A stretch of DNA of 64,000 nucleotides, from assembly GCA_903847605.1 (NCBI GenBank), contig CAINED010000078.1, positions 149,887 through 213,886 of the forward strand, given 5' to 3'. This DNA comes from an uncultured Hyphomicrobiales bacterium (GTDB lineage Bacteria; Pseudomonadota; Alphaproteobacteria; Rhizobiales; Beijerinckiaceae). The position numbers and the translations under genes are program-made. Positions 10,110-20,398 of this stretch are shown here, in pieces. The notes beneath the pieces were generated by a model, which made no database searches, had not been told where the DNA came from, and saw only the letters and a list, made by a program, of their open reading frames with translations. Numbering within the stretch: the stretch's first letter is position 1; every line of letters starts with the position of its first letter.

Positions 10110-10918
10110 GAAGTCGCGTCCTTCACATCGCGCGGCGTGCAGATCGAACGTTCGCCGCCGGCGCGGATAAAGTCTAGAATTTCATGCACCTGGGGATGGT
10201 GCTCGAACTCTTCGGCGACGTCCTCGACGCGCTCCTTCAGCGTGCCTTCCGCGGCGAAGAGCAGGCGATAGGCGCGGCGCAGGTCGTGGATCGCTTCGCG
10301 CGAGAATCCGCGCCGCTTCAGTCCGACGAGATTGAGGCCTGCGAGATTGGCGCGATTGCCGAGCGCCATGCCATAGGGAATGACATCGTTCTCGACGCCG
10401 GCGAGGCCACCGATGAAGGCATGATGGCCGACACGCGCGAATTGATGCAGCGCCGAGCCGCCCCCCATGATGACATAATCGCCGACGCTCGTATGGCCCG
10501 CCAGCATGACGTTATTGGAAAGAATGACGTGGCTTCCGACGCGGCAATCGTGGGCGACATGGGAATTGGCGAGAAAGGCGCAATTGTCGCCGACGACAGT
10601 CTTGAGGCCGCCCTGTTCCGTGCCCGGATTCATCGTGACGCCTTCGCGGATCACGCAGTTCCGGCCGATTTCCAGTGTCGACGGCTCGCCGTGAAATTTG
10701 AGATCCTGCGGCTGATGACCGATTGATGCGAAGGGAAAGATTCGCGTGCCCGCGCCGACTGTCGTGCGGCCATGCACGGCGACATGGGAGACCAGTTCGA
10801 CGTTGTCGCCGAGTTCGACATCGGGACCGACGTGGCAGAAAGGGCCTATCTTCACGTCCGCGCCGATGCGCGCGCCGGTTTCGACGACGGCCATGGCGTG
10901 TATTTGTGCGCTGGCCAT
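10106..10918 (-). CDS. lpxA: Acyl-ACP--UDP-N-acetylglucosamine O-acyltransferase
   Basis: A 270-residue left-handed beta-helix acyltransferase. Hexapeptide repeats of the I/V-G-x-x-x-x type occupy roughly residues 10-190, and a helical C-terminal domain follows. It performs the first step of lipid A synthesis, acylating UDP-GlcNAc at O-3. It overlaps lpxB by 4 bases and starts 3 bases after the fabZ stop, within the run lpxD-fabZ-lpxA-lpxB. Confidence 0.96.
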   Translation of the reverse strand: MASAQIHAMAVVETGARIGADVKIGPFCHVGPDVELGDNVELVSHVAVHGRTTVGAGTRIFPFASIGHQPQDLKFHGEPSTLEIGRNCVIREGVTMNPGTEQGGLKTVVGDNCAFLANSHVAHDCRVGSHVILSNNVMLAGHTSVGDYVIMGGGSALHQFARVGHHAFIGGLAGVENDVIPYGMALGNRANLAGLNLVGLKRRGFSREAIHDLRRAYRLLFAAEGTLKERVEDVAEEFEHHPQVHEILDFIRAGGERSICTPRDVKDATS

Positions 10919-10921
10919 TCC

Positions 10922-11395
10922 CTACTGGTCCTTCGCATTCGGCACGAGCATGGCGCTGATCTCGGCTTCGCAGACGATGGCGCCGTCCACTTTCGCCTCG
11001 CCGCGGTACCACCACATGTTTCTGCGCTTGTGAAGCTTCGTCATATGAAACTCGACCCGGTCGCCGGGCACGACGGGCTTGCGGAATTTCGCTTTGTCGA
11101 TGGTCATGAAATAAACCACGTTCGGTCTGTCCGACGTTGAGGCATGAACGCAAAGTGCGCCTGCTGTCTGCGCCATGCCTTCGATCAGCAGCACGCCCGG
11201 CATGATGGGATTGCCCGGGAAATGGCCCTGAAACTGCGGCTCGTTGATCGTGATGTTCTTTATCCCAATACAGCTGTCGTCGCCTTTGCATTCGACGATG
11301 CGATCGACGAGCATAAAGGGATAACGATGCGGCAGGAATTGCATCAACTTCTGGATGTCGATCGTATCCAGTGTCGTTTTCACATTATCGTCCAT
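10922..11395 (-). CDS. fabZ: 3-hydroxyacyl-ACP dehydratase FabZ
   Basis: A 157-residue hotdog-fold dehydratase of type II fatty acid synthesis. The catalytic pair is His58 (in G-H-F-P-G-N-P) and Glu72 (in L-L-I-E-G-M), with the family's 14-residue spacing. Its place between lpxD and lpxA is typical. FabZ and LpxA/LpxD draw on the same 3-hydroxyacyl-ACP pool, so co-expression helps balance membrane phospholipid against lipid A. Confidence 0.97.
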   Translation of the reverse strand: MDDNVKTTLDTIDIQKLMQFLPHRYPFMLVDRIVECKGDDSCIGIKNITINEPQFQGHFPGNPIMPGVLLIEGMAQTAGALCVHASTSDRPNVVYFMTIDKAKFRKPVVPGDRVEFHMTKLHKRRNMWWYRGEAKVDGAIVCEAEISAMLVPNAKDQ

Positions 11396-11432
11396 CGCCC
11401 CATACCCTGAATGATTGCCGTGTCCAGCGGTC

Positions 11433-12473
11433 CTAACTCGTCTTCTCTCGCGCCAGCTTTTCGAGCGCGGCTTCCTTGCGCCAGAACTCGCGCAGCGGCC
11501 GCGCAGGCGCGCCCCCCCATTTCTGGCCGGCGGGAATGTCGTTCATCACGCCCGAACGCGCCGCAATCTGCGCGCCCATGCCGACCGTCAAGTGTCCCGT
11601 GATGCCGGTCTGTCCGCCAATGGCGACGAAATCGCCAATGGTGGTGGAGCCTGCGATACCCACCTGCGCCACGATCACGCAATGACGTCCGACCGAGACG
11701 TTATGCCCAATCTGCACGAGATTGTCGATTTTGGTGCCCTCGCCGACGACGGTGTCGCGGTTGGCGCCCCGATCGATCGCGGTGTTGGCCCCGATATCGC
11801 AGTCGTTCTGGATGATGACGCGACCGGTCTGCGGCACTTTCAGGTGGCCGCCTGGTCCCATCGCGAACCCGAATCCATCCTGGCCGATCCGTGCGCCTGT
11901 GTGAATGACGACCCGGTCGCCGATCAGCGCGCACAGGATCGAGGCATTCGGACCGATCGAACATTCGCGCCCGATCCGGACATCAGGACCTATGACAGAG
12001 TTGGCACCGACGAAAGTGCCTGCTCCGACTTCCGCACGCGGCCCGATGACTGCGCCGGGATCGACAGTGACATTTTCTTCAAGGCGCGCGTCAGGATGAA
12101 CATGCGCGCCCGGAGCGACGCCCGGCGAGGCGAAATATGGCTCCAGCCGCATCGATGTTGGGTACATGCGGGCGGCGACAATGGCGAATGCCCGGTAGGG
12201 ATCGGGAGCGACAAGCGCCACAGTTCCGGCCGGGACTTTTGCCGCGAAGCGTTCGGCCACGAGGCAGGCCGTGGCGCGACATTGGGAAAGACTTGCGGCG
12301 TATTTCGGATTGTCGAGGAAGGCGAGCATTCCCGGGCCAGCCTCGTCGACCGGGGCGACGCCGGTGACGTTCGACGACAGGTCGGCGTCTTCGGGCGCAC
12401 GGGCGCCGGTCCATTCGGCGATTTCGGCGAGACTGGGCGTGACGGCGCGCCGGAAGAAGATTGGCTCAACCAA
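11433..12473 (-). CDS. lpxD: UDP-3-O-acylglucosamine N-acyltransferase
   Basis: A 346-residue acyltransferase adding the N-linked 3-hydroxyacyl chain in lipid A synthesis. It has an N-terminal uridine-binding domain (roughly residues 1-105), a left-handed beta-helix of hexapeptide repeats (about 110-310) and a C-terminal helix. The initiator is a TTG at 12471-12473; there is no in-frame ATG nearby, GGGAAA lies about 8 bases upstream, and the N-terminus then matches the family. It is 37 bases upstream of fabZ and follows bamA with a hairpin between them. Confidence 0.95.
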   Translation of the reverse strand: MVEPIFFRRAVTPSLAEIAEWTGARAPEDADLSSNVTGVAPVDEAGPGMLAFLDNPKYAASLSQCRATACLVAERFAAKVPAGTVALVAPDPYRAFAIVAARMYPTSMRLEPYFASPGVAPGAHVHPDARLEENVTVDPGAVIGPRAEVGAGTFVGANSVIGPDVRIGRECSIGPNASILCALIGDRVVIHTGARIGQDGFGFAMGPGGHLKVPQTGRVIIQNDCDIGANTAIDRGANRDTVVGEGTKIDNLVQIGHNVSVGRHCVIVAQVGIAGSTTIGDFVAIGGQTGITGHLTVGMGAQIAARSGVMNDIPAGQKWGGAPARPLREFWRKEAALEKLAREKTS

Positions 12474-12571
12474 GTCGATGATTTCCCGTCAAACTGCCCT
12501 TGAGATACGCGCGTTTTGAGCGCGCCTTTCGCCGGTGTCAACCGGGGTTGTGTCGGGCTCGAGATGCAAAG

Positions 12572-12599
12572 AAGCCGGGCTGATTGGGCAGCCCGGCTT
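12572..12599 (-). terminator. Hairpin between bamA and lpxD
   Basis: A perfect 10-base stem (AAGCCGGGCT paired with AGCCCGGCTT) with an 8-base loop lies 20 bases after the bamA stop. On the minus strand it is followed by CTTTGC rather than a long U-tract, so it may be a partial terminator or mRNA-stabilising element that reduces lpxD-fabZ-lpxA-lpxB expression relative to bamA. Confidence 0.6.
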
Positions 12600-12619
12600 C
12601 CGAAAGTCGCAGCGTTCGA

Positions 12620-15193
12620 TCAGAACGAACCGCCGCCGGTGAAGCGGAAGGCCTGCTTGATGTCGAACTTGTCCTTCGACAGCACCCAGGCGTAGTCGAA
12701 GCGGATCGGACCGAGCGGCGAGGCCCAGAGGAGGCCGACACCGACCGAGGAGCGGATTGCGCCGGAGTTGCGGACATTGATGCAGTTGCCGGGACGATAA
12801 AATACACCGCCGTTTTGAACGACCCCGTTTACGACAGGCGCATTGGCAAGCGGCGCCACACAGGTCGTAGGGGTACCAACGCCGGCAATATCGGAAAAGT
12901 TCGTTCTGCCGGAGTAACCGAATAGCGATCCAGCATCCGCGAATAACGCGCCCTTCAGACCAACCTCCTTAGGAAGGCCAAATATCGGAAATTGCACTTC
13001 GGCTGTTGCACCATAGTAGGTGGTGCCACCGAGAGCCGCAATCCGATTGTCGACGCCGGGAGACACATCGCGAGGACCAATGCCATTCGGCGCAAAGCCA
13101 CGAACAAGGGTCGAGCCGACATTGAAGTTGTCGATGATACGCAGTTTCTGCCCGCCAATCGCCATCGTATGGCCGGCCTGACCGCGAACGAAACCGACAA
13201 TGTCGTCCCAGATCGGATAGTAATAACGCAGGTCCGTCGTAGCGCGCGCGAATTTGGCATCGCCGCCCAAGCCCGCTACGTCTGCACGAAATTCGGCATA
13301 AATGCCGCTTGTCGGATTTCTGCCATTATCTAGCGTGCTGAAGACCACGGACATACCGGGCATCGAGGTTATACGGGAGCCCGCAGCCTCCTTGATCGCA
13401 AGCGACGCTTCGCCATTGGTCAAGCAGTTGAGATTGGTGCCTCCGTTCGTAATCGGCGGGCCGTCTGGCAAGATCGATGGGTCAGCCGGATTTACATACC
13501 CTGGGCCTTGGAGCGCCAACTGCGCGGGCGTCAAAGGAGTTACGCCACTGATCGGAATCGTACAATCGTTATAAGGACGCTTGGCATCGTTCGGGATCTT
13601 GATTTCCGTCCGATAGAGCGAATAGCGGAAGCCGACCGAAAGCTCTTCGGTGATCGGAATGCCCAAGCGCAGCGCGCCGCCGGCCGTGCTCGACTCGTAA
13701 ACCGAATAACGGGAGTTGCGGGTTTCCTTGAAGAAGAGATCGACGCCGCCGGACAGGCGGTACCCCATGAAATAGGGCTCGGTGAACGACAGATCGATAC
13801 CGCGCGAACGCTGGCCGTAGGTCACGGACGCCTTGGCGAACTGGCCGCGGCCCATAAAGTTGGCTTCGCTGACGGAGACTTCGGCGAGGAAGCCGTCCGA
13901 GGTCGAATAGCCGCCGGAGACGCCGAAGGAGCCTGTGGGCTTGTCTTCCACATCGACTATGATGACGACGCGGTCGGGAGCCGACCCCGGCGTGTTGCTG
14001 ATCTTCACCGACTTGAAGAAGCCGAGATTGTTGAGGCGCTTTTCGGCGCGATCGACGAGCACGCGGTTATAGGCGTCGCCTTCGCCGAGATTGAATTCGC
14101 GGCGCACGACATAGTCGCGGGTGCGGGTATTGCCGCGCACGACGATGCGCTCAACGTAAACGCGCGGCCCCTCTTCAATTACAAAGGTCAGGGCAATCGT
14201 ATGATTGCCGGGATTGCGATCGCCGTTCGGGCGCGCCGAAGCGAAAGCATAGCCCTTGCGCGCCACTTCGCGCGTGAGTTCGGTGACGGCCTTTTCGACC
14301 TGATCGCCGTCATAGCGCTGGCCGGGCGAAATCCGGGTGCGTGAAAGAAGCGTCTCCGACGCCACGTCGGGAATGCGCGAATCCACATTCACGGACGCAA
14401 TGCGGTAGGGTTGGCCTTCTTCGATGGCGATATTGACGATCCAGCCTCTGGCGGCTTCGTCGTAGCGCGAGTCGTTGCCGACGATCCGGAAATCGGCATA
14501 GCCGTTGCGAAGATAGAAGCGGCGGATGCGCTCGAGGTCGGCGGAAATCTTGTCGGGGTCGTAGACGTCCGAGTCCTTGAACCACGACATGAAGTTCATC
14601 TGCGTCACTTCCATGAGGTTGCGCAGACGATAGGACGAATAGGACGCGTTGCCCGAGAAGTTGATCTCGCGGATGCCGGTCTTGCCGCCCTCGTTAATTG
14701 TGTAGACGACGTCGATGCGGCCGTTGGCCAGCGGCACCGTGCGCGCGGTCACCGAAGCGTCGCCACGGCCGGCGCGGCGGTAGACATCCTTCAGGCGCTG
14801 AATGTCGGCCTCGACGGTGGAAGGATTATAGGCGCCGCGCGAGCGGGACTGCACTTCCCGGCTCAGCATATTGCTCTTGAGGCGGCTGTTACCCTCGAAG
14901 GCAATGCGGTTGATCATCTGGTTTTCGACGACGCGCACGACAATGCGACCGCCATCGCGGGTCACGCGCACATCGGAGAACAGGCCTGTTGCATAGAGCT
15001 CCTTGACCGCATCGTTGATGCGGCCCTGGTCTGTTCCACGGAAGTAGGAGCGGATGGTTTCCGCATCGACGCGCTGGGTGCCCTGCACGACGATCGTCTG
15101 GGCGGAGGCCGTGGAGGCCATTACGACGACCAGTCCGATGAAGGCAACGCCAGCCATGACAAGCCGCTTAGCTAACCCACTGAAAAAAAACAT
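12620..15193 (-). CDS. bamA: Outer-membrane protein assembly factor BamA
   Basis: An Omp85-family protein of about 857 residues that inserts beta-barrel proteins into the outer membrane. A signal peptide ends in S-T-A-S-A-Q. Five POTRA repeats follow (about residues 30-420), then a 16-strand barrel with a V-R-G-F-type loop and the C-terminal phenylalanine signature G-G-G-S-F. The frame opens at 15238, but I prefer the ATG at 15193, directly before the signal peptide. The rseP-bamA-lpxD-fabZ-lpxA order is the conserved envelope cluster. Confidence 0.96.
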   Translation of the reverse strand: MFFFSGLAKRLVMAGVAFIGLVVVMASTASAQTIVVQGTQRVDAETIRSYFRGTDQGRINDAVKELYATGLFSDVRVTRDGGRIVVRVVENQMINRIAFEGNSRLKSNMLSREVQSRSRGAYNPSTVEADIQRLKDVYRRAGRGDASVTARTVPLANGRIDVVYTINEGGKTGIREINFSGNASYSSYRLRNLMEVTQMNFMSWFKDSDVYDPDKISADLERIRRFYLRNGYADFRIVGNDSRYDEAARGWIVNIAIEEGQPYRIASVNVDSRIPDVASETLLSRTRISPGQRYDGDQVEKAVTELTREVARKGYAFASARPNGDRNPGNHTIALTFVIEEGPRVYVERIVVRGNTRTRDYVVRREFNLGEGDAYNRVLVDRAEKRLNNLGFFKSVKISNTPGSAPDRVVIIVDVEDKPTGSFGVSGGYSTSDGFLAEVSVSEANFMGRGQFAKASVTYGQRSRGIDLSFTEPYFMGYRLSGGVDLFFKETRNSRYSVYESSTAGGALRLGIPITEELSVGFRYSLYRTEIKIPNDAKRPYNDCTIPISGVTPLTPAQLALQGPGYVNPADPSILPDGPPITNGGTNLNCLTNGEASLAIKEAAGSRITSMPGMSVVFSTLDNGRNPTSGIYAEFRADVAGLGGDAKFARATTDLRYYYPIWDDIVGFVRGQAGHTMAIGGQKLRIIDNFNVGSTLVRGFAPNGIGPRDVSPGVDNRIAALGGTTYYGATAEVQFPIFGLPKEVGLKGALFADAGSLFGYSGRTNFSDIAGVGTPTTCVAPLANAPVVNGVVQNGGVFYRPGNCINVRNSGAIRSSVGVGLLWASPLGPIRFDYAWVLSKDKFDIKQAFRFTGGGSF

Positions 15194-15437
15194 CGCCTGA
15201 CCGATCCCCGTCACATTCCAGACTGCCGGACACAACATCCCGAGGATGCCGCGCGCCTGATGCTAAACCTCTGAGCTTGCATCAAGTCTTGGCCCGGAAT
15301 CGCGAGTCGCTCATCCGGGCACCCTTGCCTGAAAGCTTCTACAAGGTTTAGGCAACCATGCAAATGTTCTTTTGTCCGGTAGAAGTGAATTTACGGTTCG
15401 CGTTGCCGGGACGACACGATTTATGGTTTATCGCCAG

Positions 15438-16589
15438 TTAACCGAACAATCTCAACAACTTCGGCCCTACCTGGATGATGTCGTTGAAGGTCGCGAAGAC
15501 CATCAGCGCCAGCACCATGGCAAGCCCGATGCGAAAGCCGATTTCCTGCCCCTTCTGCGACAGCGGCCGGCCCTTCAGCGCCTCGGCGGCGAAGTAGAGC
15601 AAATGGCCTCCATCCAGTGGCGGGATCGGAAACAGGTTCAGAAGACCAACGGAAATCGACAGAATTGCGGCCAGATTGACCAGAGCGACCAGACTGATCT
15701 TGGCGATCTCACCGGAAACCTCGGCAATCCGGATCGGTCCTGAGATCTGCGCCGGCGATTCCTTGCCGACGAAGAGCCCACCGATGTAGGACACAGTGCG
15801 TTCCACGACGAACCAGGTCTCGTGAGCGCCCTCGACGACGGCCGCGCCGAGGCCGTATTCGCGAACCCGCCAGTCCTCGCGGTTATTCGACGCGGTCACG
15901 CCCAGAATACCCGCGCGATGCTTGCCGAATGGCGTATCGAGATCGCGGCGTACGGGGGTCGCCACCAGCGTGACATCGCGATTGCCGCGTTCGACGACGA
16001 AAGTCATGGACTCATCGCCGCCAGAGGCCTGCACGATGCGCTGCATTTCGTTCCAGCTCGCAATTTTGCGGCCGTCGATGGATACGATGAGATCGCCGGG
16101 CTGAAAGCCGGCCTTTTCGGCGGCTTCCCCTGCCCGCACGGATGCAATGCGCGGCGCAAGCTCGCCCTTGCCGGAAATCCAGAAGATGCCGGTGAAGATG
16201 ACGATGGCAAGCAGGAAATTGGCGATCGGGCCGGCGGCGACGATGGCGGCGCGGCGGCCGACGGATTGGCCGTAGAGGCTGATCTTGCGCTCTTCCGGAG
16301 TCATCGAGTTTTCGATCTCTTCGCTCGACATGCTCGCGGCGTTGGCGTCGCCGTAGAATTTGACATAGCCGCCGAGGGGAATGAGCGCGAGGCGCCAGCG
16401 CGTGCCCTTCTTGTCGGTGAAGGAAAACAGCTCGGGGCCGAAGCCGATGGAAAAGGCCTCGACCTTGACGCCACACCAGCGTCCAACGAGAAAATGGCCA
16501 AGCTCGTGGAAGAAGACGACCCCGCTCAGGACCGCGATGAACGGCACGAGATAACCCACGAAACTCCAAAGCGTCTGAAAAATGCTCAT
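15438..16589 (-). CDS. rseP: Site-2 intramembrane zinc protease RseP
   Basis: A 383-residue S2P-family metalloprotease of the inner membrane. The zinc motif H-E-L-G-H is at residues 28-32 in the first transmembrane helix. PDZ-type periplasmic sequence fills the middle, and the second active-site motif N-x-x-P-x-P-x-L-D-G-G-H is near the C-terminus. In E. coli RseP cleaves RseA to release sigma-E and clears remnant signal peptides; in alphaproteobacteria the anti-sigma substrate differs. The ATG at 16589 (AGG upstream) was chosen over one 5 codons further up. It lies between dxr and bamA. Confidence 0.94.
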   Translation of the reverse strand: MSIFQTLWSFVGYLVPFIAVLSGVVFFHELGHFLVGRWCGVKVEAFSIGFGPELFSFTDKKGTRWRLALIPLGGYVKFYGDANAASMSSEEIENSMTPEERKISLYGQSVGRRAAIVAAGPIANFLLAIVIFTGIFWISGKGELAPRIASVRAGEAAEKAGFQPGDLIVSIDGRKIASWNEMQRIVQASGGDESMTFVVERGNRDVTLVATPVRRDLDTPFGKHRAGILGVTASNNREDWRVREYGLGAAVVEGAHETWFVVERTVSYIGGLFVGKESPAQISGPIRIAEVSGEIAKISLVALVNLAAILSISVGLLNLFPIPPLDGGHLLYFAAEALKGRPLSQKGQEIGFRIGLAMVLALMVFATFNDIIQVGPKLLRLFG

Positions 16590-16646
16590 CCTGGCCTCAC
16601 GCATCTGCCTGCGAAGGCCCGAGCCCTCGTAGTTACCAAATCATTA

Positions 16647-17864
16647 CTACCGGCCAATCGGTACCTGAGCCAAGATGGTACGCGCCCTTTCTCTCGCAAT
16701 ATGGTCAACGGCAAGAGCCTCATTAATATTTGACAGTAAACGAGCTTCGCCGTTACGCGCCATGTCGTTGCAGACAGTTTCGACGAGCGTGCAGATGTTC
16801 GCGAATGGCAGGTCGCCGGCGAGAAATGCAGCCACGGCGATTTCATTGGCGGCATTGAGAACGGTTGGCATTGCGCCCCCCGTCCGCAACGCCTCTATGG
16901 CGACCTTGAGCGCGGGAAAGCGCGCATGATCAGGCCTTTCGAAGGTGAGGCTGCCAAGTTCGGCAAGATCGAGACGCCGCGCCGTCGTCGGGACGCGATC
17001 CGGCCAGCCGAGGCAATGGGCGATCGGCACTTTCATGTCGGGATGCGAAAGGCCCGCGACCAGCGCGCCATCGGCAAAGCTGACAAGGCCATGGACGATG
17101 GACTGCGGGTGGACGAGCACGTCGAGCTTTTCGGCGGGAATGGCGAAGAGATGATGCGCCTCTATGAGTTCGAGGCCCTTGTTCATCAGACCCGCCGAAT
17201 CCACGGTGACCTTCGGACCCATCAGCCAGTTCGGGTGCAAGAGCGCCTGCTCAGGCGTCGCCGCGTCGATCTGGGCCTTCGTCCACGTGCGAAACGGTCC
17301 GCCCGAGGCCGTCAGTATCATTTTCTCGACAGTGTCGGGAGATGCGCCGCCCAGCGCCTGAAAAATCGCATTGTGTTCGCTGTCCATCGGCAGAACACGA
17401 CATCCGGCGGCGGCGGCGGCGCGCATGAAAGGTTCGCCGGCGCAGACCAGAGTTTCCTTGTTGGCGAGCGCGATCGTTCGGCCGGGAGCGATGGCGGCGA
17501 ATGTCGGCTCGACGCCCGCGGCGCCGGTGATCGCGCCGACCACCATATCGGCGGGACGGGTCGCAGCTTCGATTATGGCGTTGCGGCCGGACGCGGCTTC
17601 AATTCCGCTGCCGGCCAAAGCCTCGCGCAGATCGGCGAGCGCGCTCTCGTCGGCAATCACGGCGCACCGGGCGCGCAGCTCGCGAGCCATTGCCGCCAGC
17701 GCGAGGGCGTCGCGACCGCCGACGACCGCCTCGACCTCGAACCGGCCGGGCGCCTCGCGGATAACCTGGGCGGTCGAACGGCCGATCGAGCCCGTCGCGC
17801 CAAGGATCGACACCCGGCGGAGGCCGGATTCAAGTAAATTATTCACTTGAAATTGCACATCCAT
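16647..17864 (-). CDS. dxr: 1-deoxy-D-xylulose-5-phosphate reductoisomerase
   Basis: A 405-residue DXP reductoisomerase, the second and committed enzyme of the MEP isoprenoid pathway. It makes MEP using NADPH and a divalent metal. The NADPH loop G-A-T-G-S-I-G is at residues 22-28, and the acidic metal-binding region (M-D-S-E-H-N) is visible mid-protein. It is the target of fosmidomycin, and a pump of the Fsr family is encoded about 5 kb upstream. It sits with uppS, which uses the isoprenoid product, and cdsA. Confidence 0.96.
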   Translation of the reverse strand: MDVQFQVNNLLESGLRRVSILGATGSIGRSTAQVIREAPGRFEVEAVVGGRDALALAAMARELRARCAVIADESALADLREALAGSGIEAASGRNAIIEAATRPADMVVGAITGAAGVEPTFAAIAPGRTIALANKETLVCAGEPFMRAAAAAGCRVLPMDSEHNAIFQALGGASPDTVEKMILTASGGPFRTWTKAQIDAATPEQALLHPNWLMGPKVTVDSAGLMNKGLELIEAHHLFAIPAEKLDVLVHPQSIVHGLVSFADGALVAGLSHPDMKVPIAHCLGWPDRVPTTARRLDLAELGSLTFERPDHARFPALKVAIEALRTGGAMPTVLNAANEIAVAAFLAGDLPFANICTLVETVCNDMARNGEARLLSNINEALAVDHIARERARTILAQVPIGR

Positions 17865-17885
17865 CCTTTTGATATTCCGATTATT

Positions 17886-18704
17886 CTACCACAGCAGAAG
17901 ACCGGTCGCCGGATTGGCGCTGCCGCCGCGAAGCAGGCCTATCAGCGCCGCCGCACCGCAGGCGGCGATGAAGCCGTCCAGACGATCCATGAACCCGCCA
18001 TGGCCTGGTATCAGCTGGCTCGCATCCTTGACGCCGAAGCGGCGCTTGATCGAGGATTCGAAGAGATCCCCGCCCTGCGAAACAGCACCAAGGACAAGGC
18101 CGAGAATGACAAAGGCAACGATCGAGCGCTGGGTCGGAGGGACTTGCACAATCAGCGCGACAAGGCCAGCCAACATGCCGCCGGTCACGCCGCAGATGAA
18201 TCCCGACCATGTCTTGGACGGCGACACTTGCGGCCAGAGTTTCGGGCCGCCGATGAGCCGGCCTCCGAAATAGGCAAGAATATCCGTGCCCCAGACCACG
18301 GCGAACAGCCAGAGAATGGCGTTGAAGCCATTATAGACCGACAGGCGCAGGCTCGTGACCGAAAGCAGGAGAATGGCGGCGTAAACAAAGCCCGTCGCGG
18401 CCCAAATGGGCTTTGCGTTCCGTTCGAGGATCGCGAGCACGGCAGCGCCCAAAACCGCTGCAAGCGCGGCGAATTCGAGCGCACCGTTGGCGACCAGCCC
18501 GGCCGCCACAGCGAGCACAGCTGCCGAAATGCCGGAGGACAGCGTGCGTCGCTGCGATCCGATCAGCCCCAGCCATTCCCAGACGATAGCGGCAGAAGCG
18601 ATGAACCAGAAGGCGACGAACCAGCGCCCGCCCAGCCATAACGCACCCAGCGCGAGCGCGACCATTACGATGGCTGAGGCAACGCGCGGTAAAAGATCAC
18701 TCAT
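17886..18704 (-). CDS. cdsA: Phosphatidate cytidylyltransferase
   Basis: An integral membrane enzyme of about 272 residues converting phosphatidic acid and CTP to CDP-diacylglycerol, the precursor of membrane phospholipids. Several hydrophobic helices are visible. The C-terminal signature runs S-P-S-K-T-W ... D-L-F-E-S-S-I-K-R ... P-G-H-G-G-F-M-D-R-L-D. The ATG at 18704 gives a normal N-terminus; a start 7 codons upstream is possible. It is followed 21 bases later by dxr. Confidence 0.94.
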   Translation of the reverse strand: MSDLLPRVASAIVMVALALGALWLGGRWFVAFWFIASAAIVWEWLGLIGSQRRTLSSGISAAVLAVAAGLVANGALEFAALAAVLGAAVLAILERNAKPIWAATGFVYAAILLLSVTSLRLSVYNGFNAILWLFAVVWGTDILAYFGGRLIGGPKLWPQVSPSKTWSGFICGVTGGMLAGLVALIVQVPPTQRSIVAFVILGLVLGAVSQGGDLFESSIKRRFGVKDASQLIPGHGGFMDRLDGFIAACGAAALIGLLRGGSANPATGLLLW

Positions 18705-18770
18705 TGGCCTCGCGCCTTCCCCCACGCCCCGGCGCGGCCCCTACCCTGCATCCCGGCGAATTTCACCGGG

Positions 18771-19571
18771 TCAGGAGCCTGTCATGACCTTGAGGCCGTT
18801 GGTCGCCCCGCCCGTTACCACACCCGGGAGCGCTCCGAAACGCCGTTCGCGCGCCGCGAACTGCGCCAGCGCCTGATCGAAGGCGGCCTTGTCGAAATCG
18901 GGCCAATGCTGCGGCAGGAAAACGAATTCCGCATAGGCCGCCTGCCACATCAGGAAATTCGACAGCCGTTGCTCGCCTGATGTGCGGATGATGAGATCGG
19001 GATCGGGAATATCCGGCGCGAACATCGCGCCGCTCAGGCGATCCATGTCGATTTCATCCGCGCGCATCTCGCCGCGCGCCACCATCTCCACGAGGCGGCG
19101 CGCCGCGTCCGCGATTTCCTGCCGGCTGCCGTAATTGAAGGCGACGACCAGCGTCATGTTGGCGTTGCCGCGGGTCATCGCTTCGGCTTCGTCGATCAGG
19201 GCGATGATGTCAGGCGGCACGTTTTCGCGCGAACCGATGACGCGCACCCGCACGCCGTTGCCGTGCAATTCGGCCAGATCGTTGCGGATGAAGCGGCGCA
19301 GGAGGCCCATGAGATAGGTGACTTCCTGCGCTGGCCGCCGCCAGTTCTCGGTCGAGAAGGCATATATCGTCAGGAATGGAATTCGGTAATCGCCGGCGAT
19401 GCGGATGGCGCGGCGCAGCGCCTCGACGCCGCGGCGATGGCCTTCGACGCGAGGCAGTCCTCTCGCCGCCGCCCAGCGGCCGTTGCCGTCCATGATGATG
19501 CCGATATGGCGCGGCATGACGCCCGCTTCCGGAGCGGGAAAGTCACTGCCCTGTTTATTGTCATCCCGCAT
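18771..19571 (-). CDS. uppS: Isoprenyl (undecaprenyl) diphosphate synthase
   Basis: A cis-prenyltransferase of about 266 residues making the C55 lipid carrier for peptidoglycan and O-antigen. The signature I-M-D-G-N-G-R-W-A (catalytic Asp, about residues 26-34 of this call) and the C-terminal [16 protein letters not shown] block are intact. The start is uncertain: ATGs at 19601 and 19637 also fit, and none has a strong ribosome binding site. The gene lies between frr and cdsA as in most proteobacteria. Confidence 0.94.
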   Translation of the reverse strand: MRDDNKQGSDFPAPEAGVMPRHIGIIMDGNGRWAAARGLPRVEGHRRGVEALRRAIRIAGDYRIPFLTIYAFSTENWRRPAQEVTYLMGLLRRFIRNDLAELHGNGVRVRVIGSRENVPPDIIALIDEAEAMTRGNANMTLVVAFNYGSRQEIADAARRLVEMVARGEMRADEIDMDRLSGAMFAPDIPDPDLIIRTSGEQRLSNFLMWQAAYAEFVFLPQHWPDFDKAAFDQALAQFAARERRFGALPGVVTGGATNGLKVMTGS

Positions 19572-19701
19572 CTGGAGCCCCGCCGCCGGCTCTGGGTTCA
19601 TCCCGAAAAGGCCGCAGGGCCTTTCTGCAATGAACATGCTTCAATTTACTAAATACCCGCGCGATTTAGCGGTGGCCTGCCGCAATGCGCGCTCGCACGC
19701 A

Positions 19702-20262
19702 CTACACCTGCATGATTTCCTTTTCCTTCGAGGCAAGAAGCTGATCGATCTCGGTCACGGCCGAATCGGTCGCCTTTTGCACGCTGGCCTCGTGACGCTT
19801 GCCGTCGTCCTCGCTGATGGCCTTGTCCTTCACCAGTTTCTTCGCCTGGTCGATGCCATCCTTGCGCACATGGCGTACGGCAATTTTTGCCTCTTCCGCA
19901 TATTTGTGCGCGACCTTCACAAGTTCCTTGCGGCGCTGTTCGTTCAGCTCGGGAATGCGAATGCGCATCACCTGCCCCTCGGTCTGCGGATTGAGGCCGA
20001 GATTGGAATCGCGAATGGCCTTTTCGACCGCCTGCACCATGCCGCGATCCCAGACCTGGACCGAAAGCAGCCGCGCCTCCGGCACGCTGACAGTCGCGAC
20101 CTGCGATAGCGGCATGTGTGCCCCGTAGGCATCCACCGTGATCGGCTCCAACAGGCTCGCCGAGGCCCGGCCGGTGCGCAGGCCGCCCAACTCGTGCTTG
20201 AGGGACTGAATCGCGCCTGTCATGCGGCGCTGGATGTCCGGGAGATCGAATGTTCCGCTCAT
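19702..20262 (-). CDS. frr: Ribosome recycling factor
   Basis: A 186-residue protein of the usual RRF length, with the helical bundle and the basic R-x-P-x-L-x-x-E-x-R-x-x-L-like C-terminal half ([12 protein letters not shown]). With EF-G it splits post-termination ribosomes. It lies between pyrH and uppS, in the canonical order. Confidence 0.96.
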   Translation of the reverse strand: MSGTFDLPDIQRRMTGAIQSLKHELGGLRTGRASASLLEPITVDAYGAHMPLSQVATVSVPEARLLSVQVWDRGMVQAVEKAIRDSNLGLNPQTEGQVMRIRIPELNEQRRKELVKVAHKYAEEAKIAVRHVRKDGIDQAKKLVKDKAISEDDGKRHEASVQKATDSAVTEIDQLLASKEKEIMQV

Positions 20263-20398
20263 GGGAATAACCCTGTCCGTTCCTGACCGGCAAAGTCACT
20301 CTGCGCGCCGGCTCGCCGTTTCCATTCTACCGGGCCGTCCGGCCCGCCTCCACTGGCTTTGTTCAGCCTTTGTGGTTTTGCTGTGAAGAGATTTGGGC

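Noticed and set aside
19649..20299. 216-codon minus-strand frame overlapping frr
   Set aside because: Same strand but another frame; frr is clearly the real gene.
20328..20343. Terminator between pyrH and frr (CGGGCC-GTCC-GGCCCG)
   Set aside because: Short stem with no T-tract on either strand, within a co-transcribed run.
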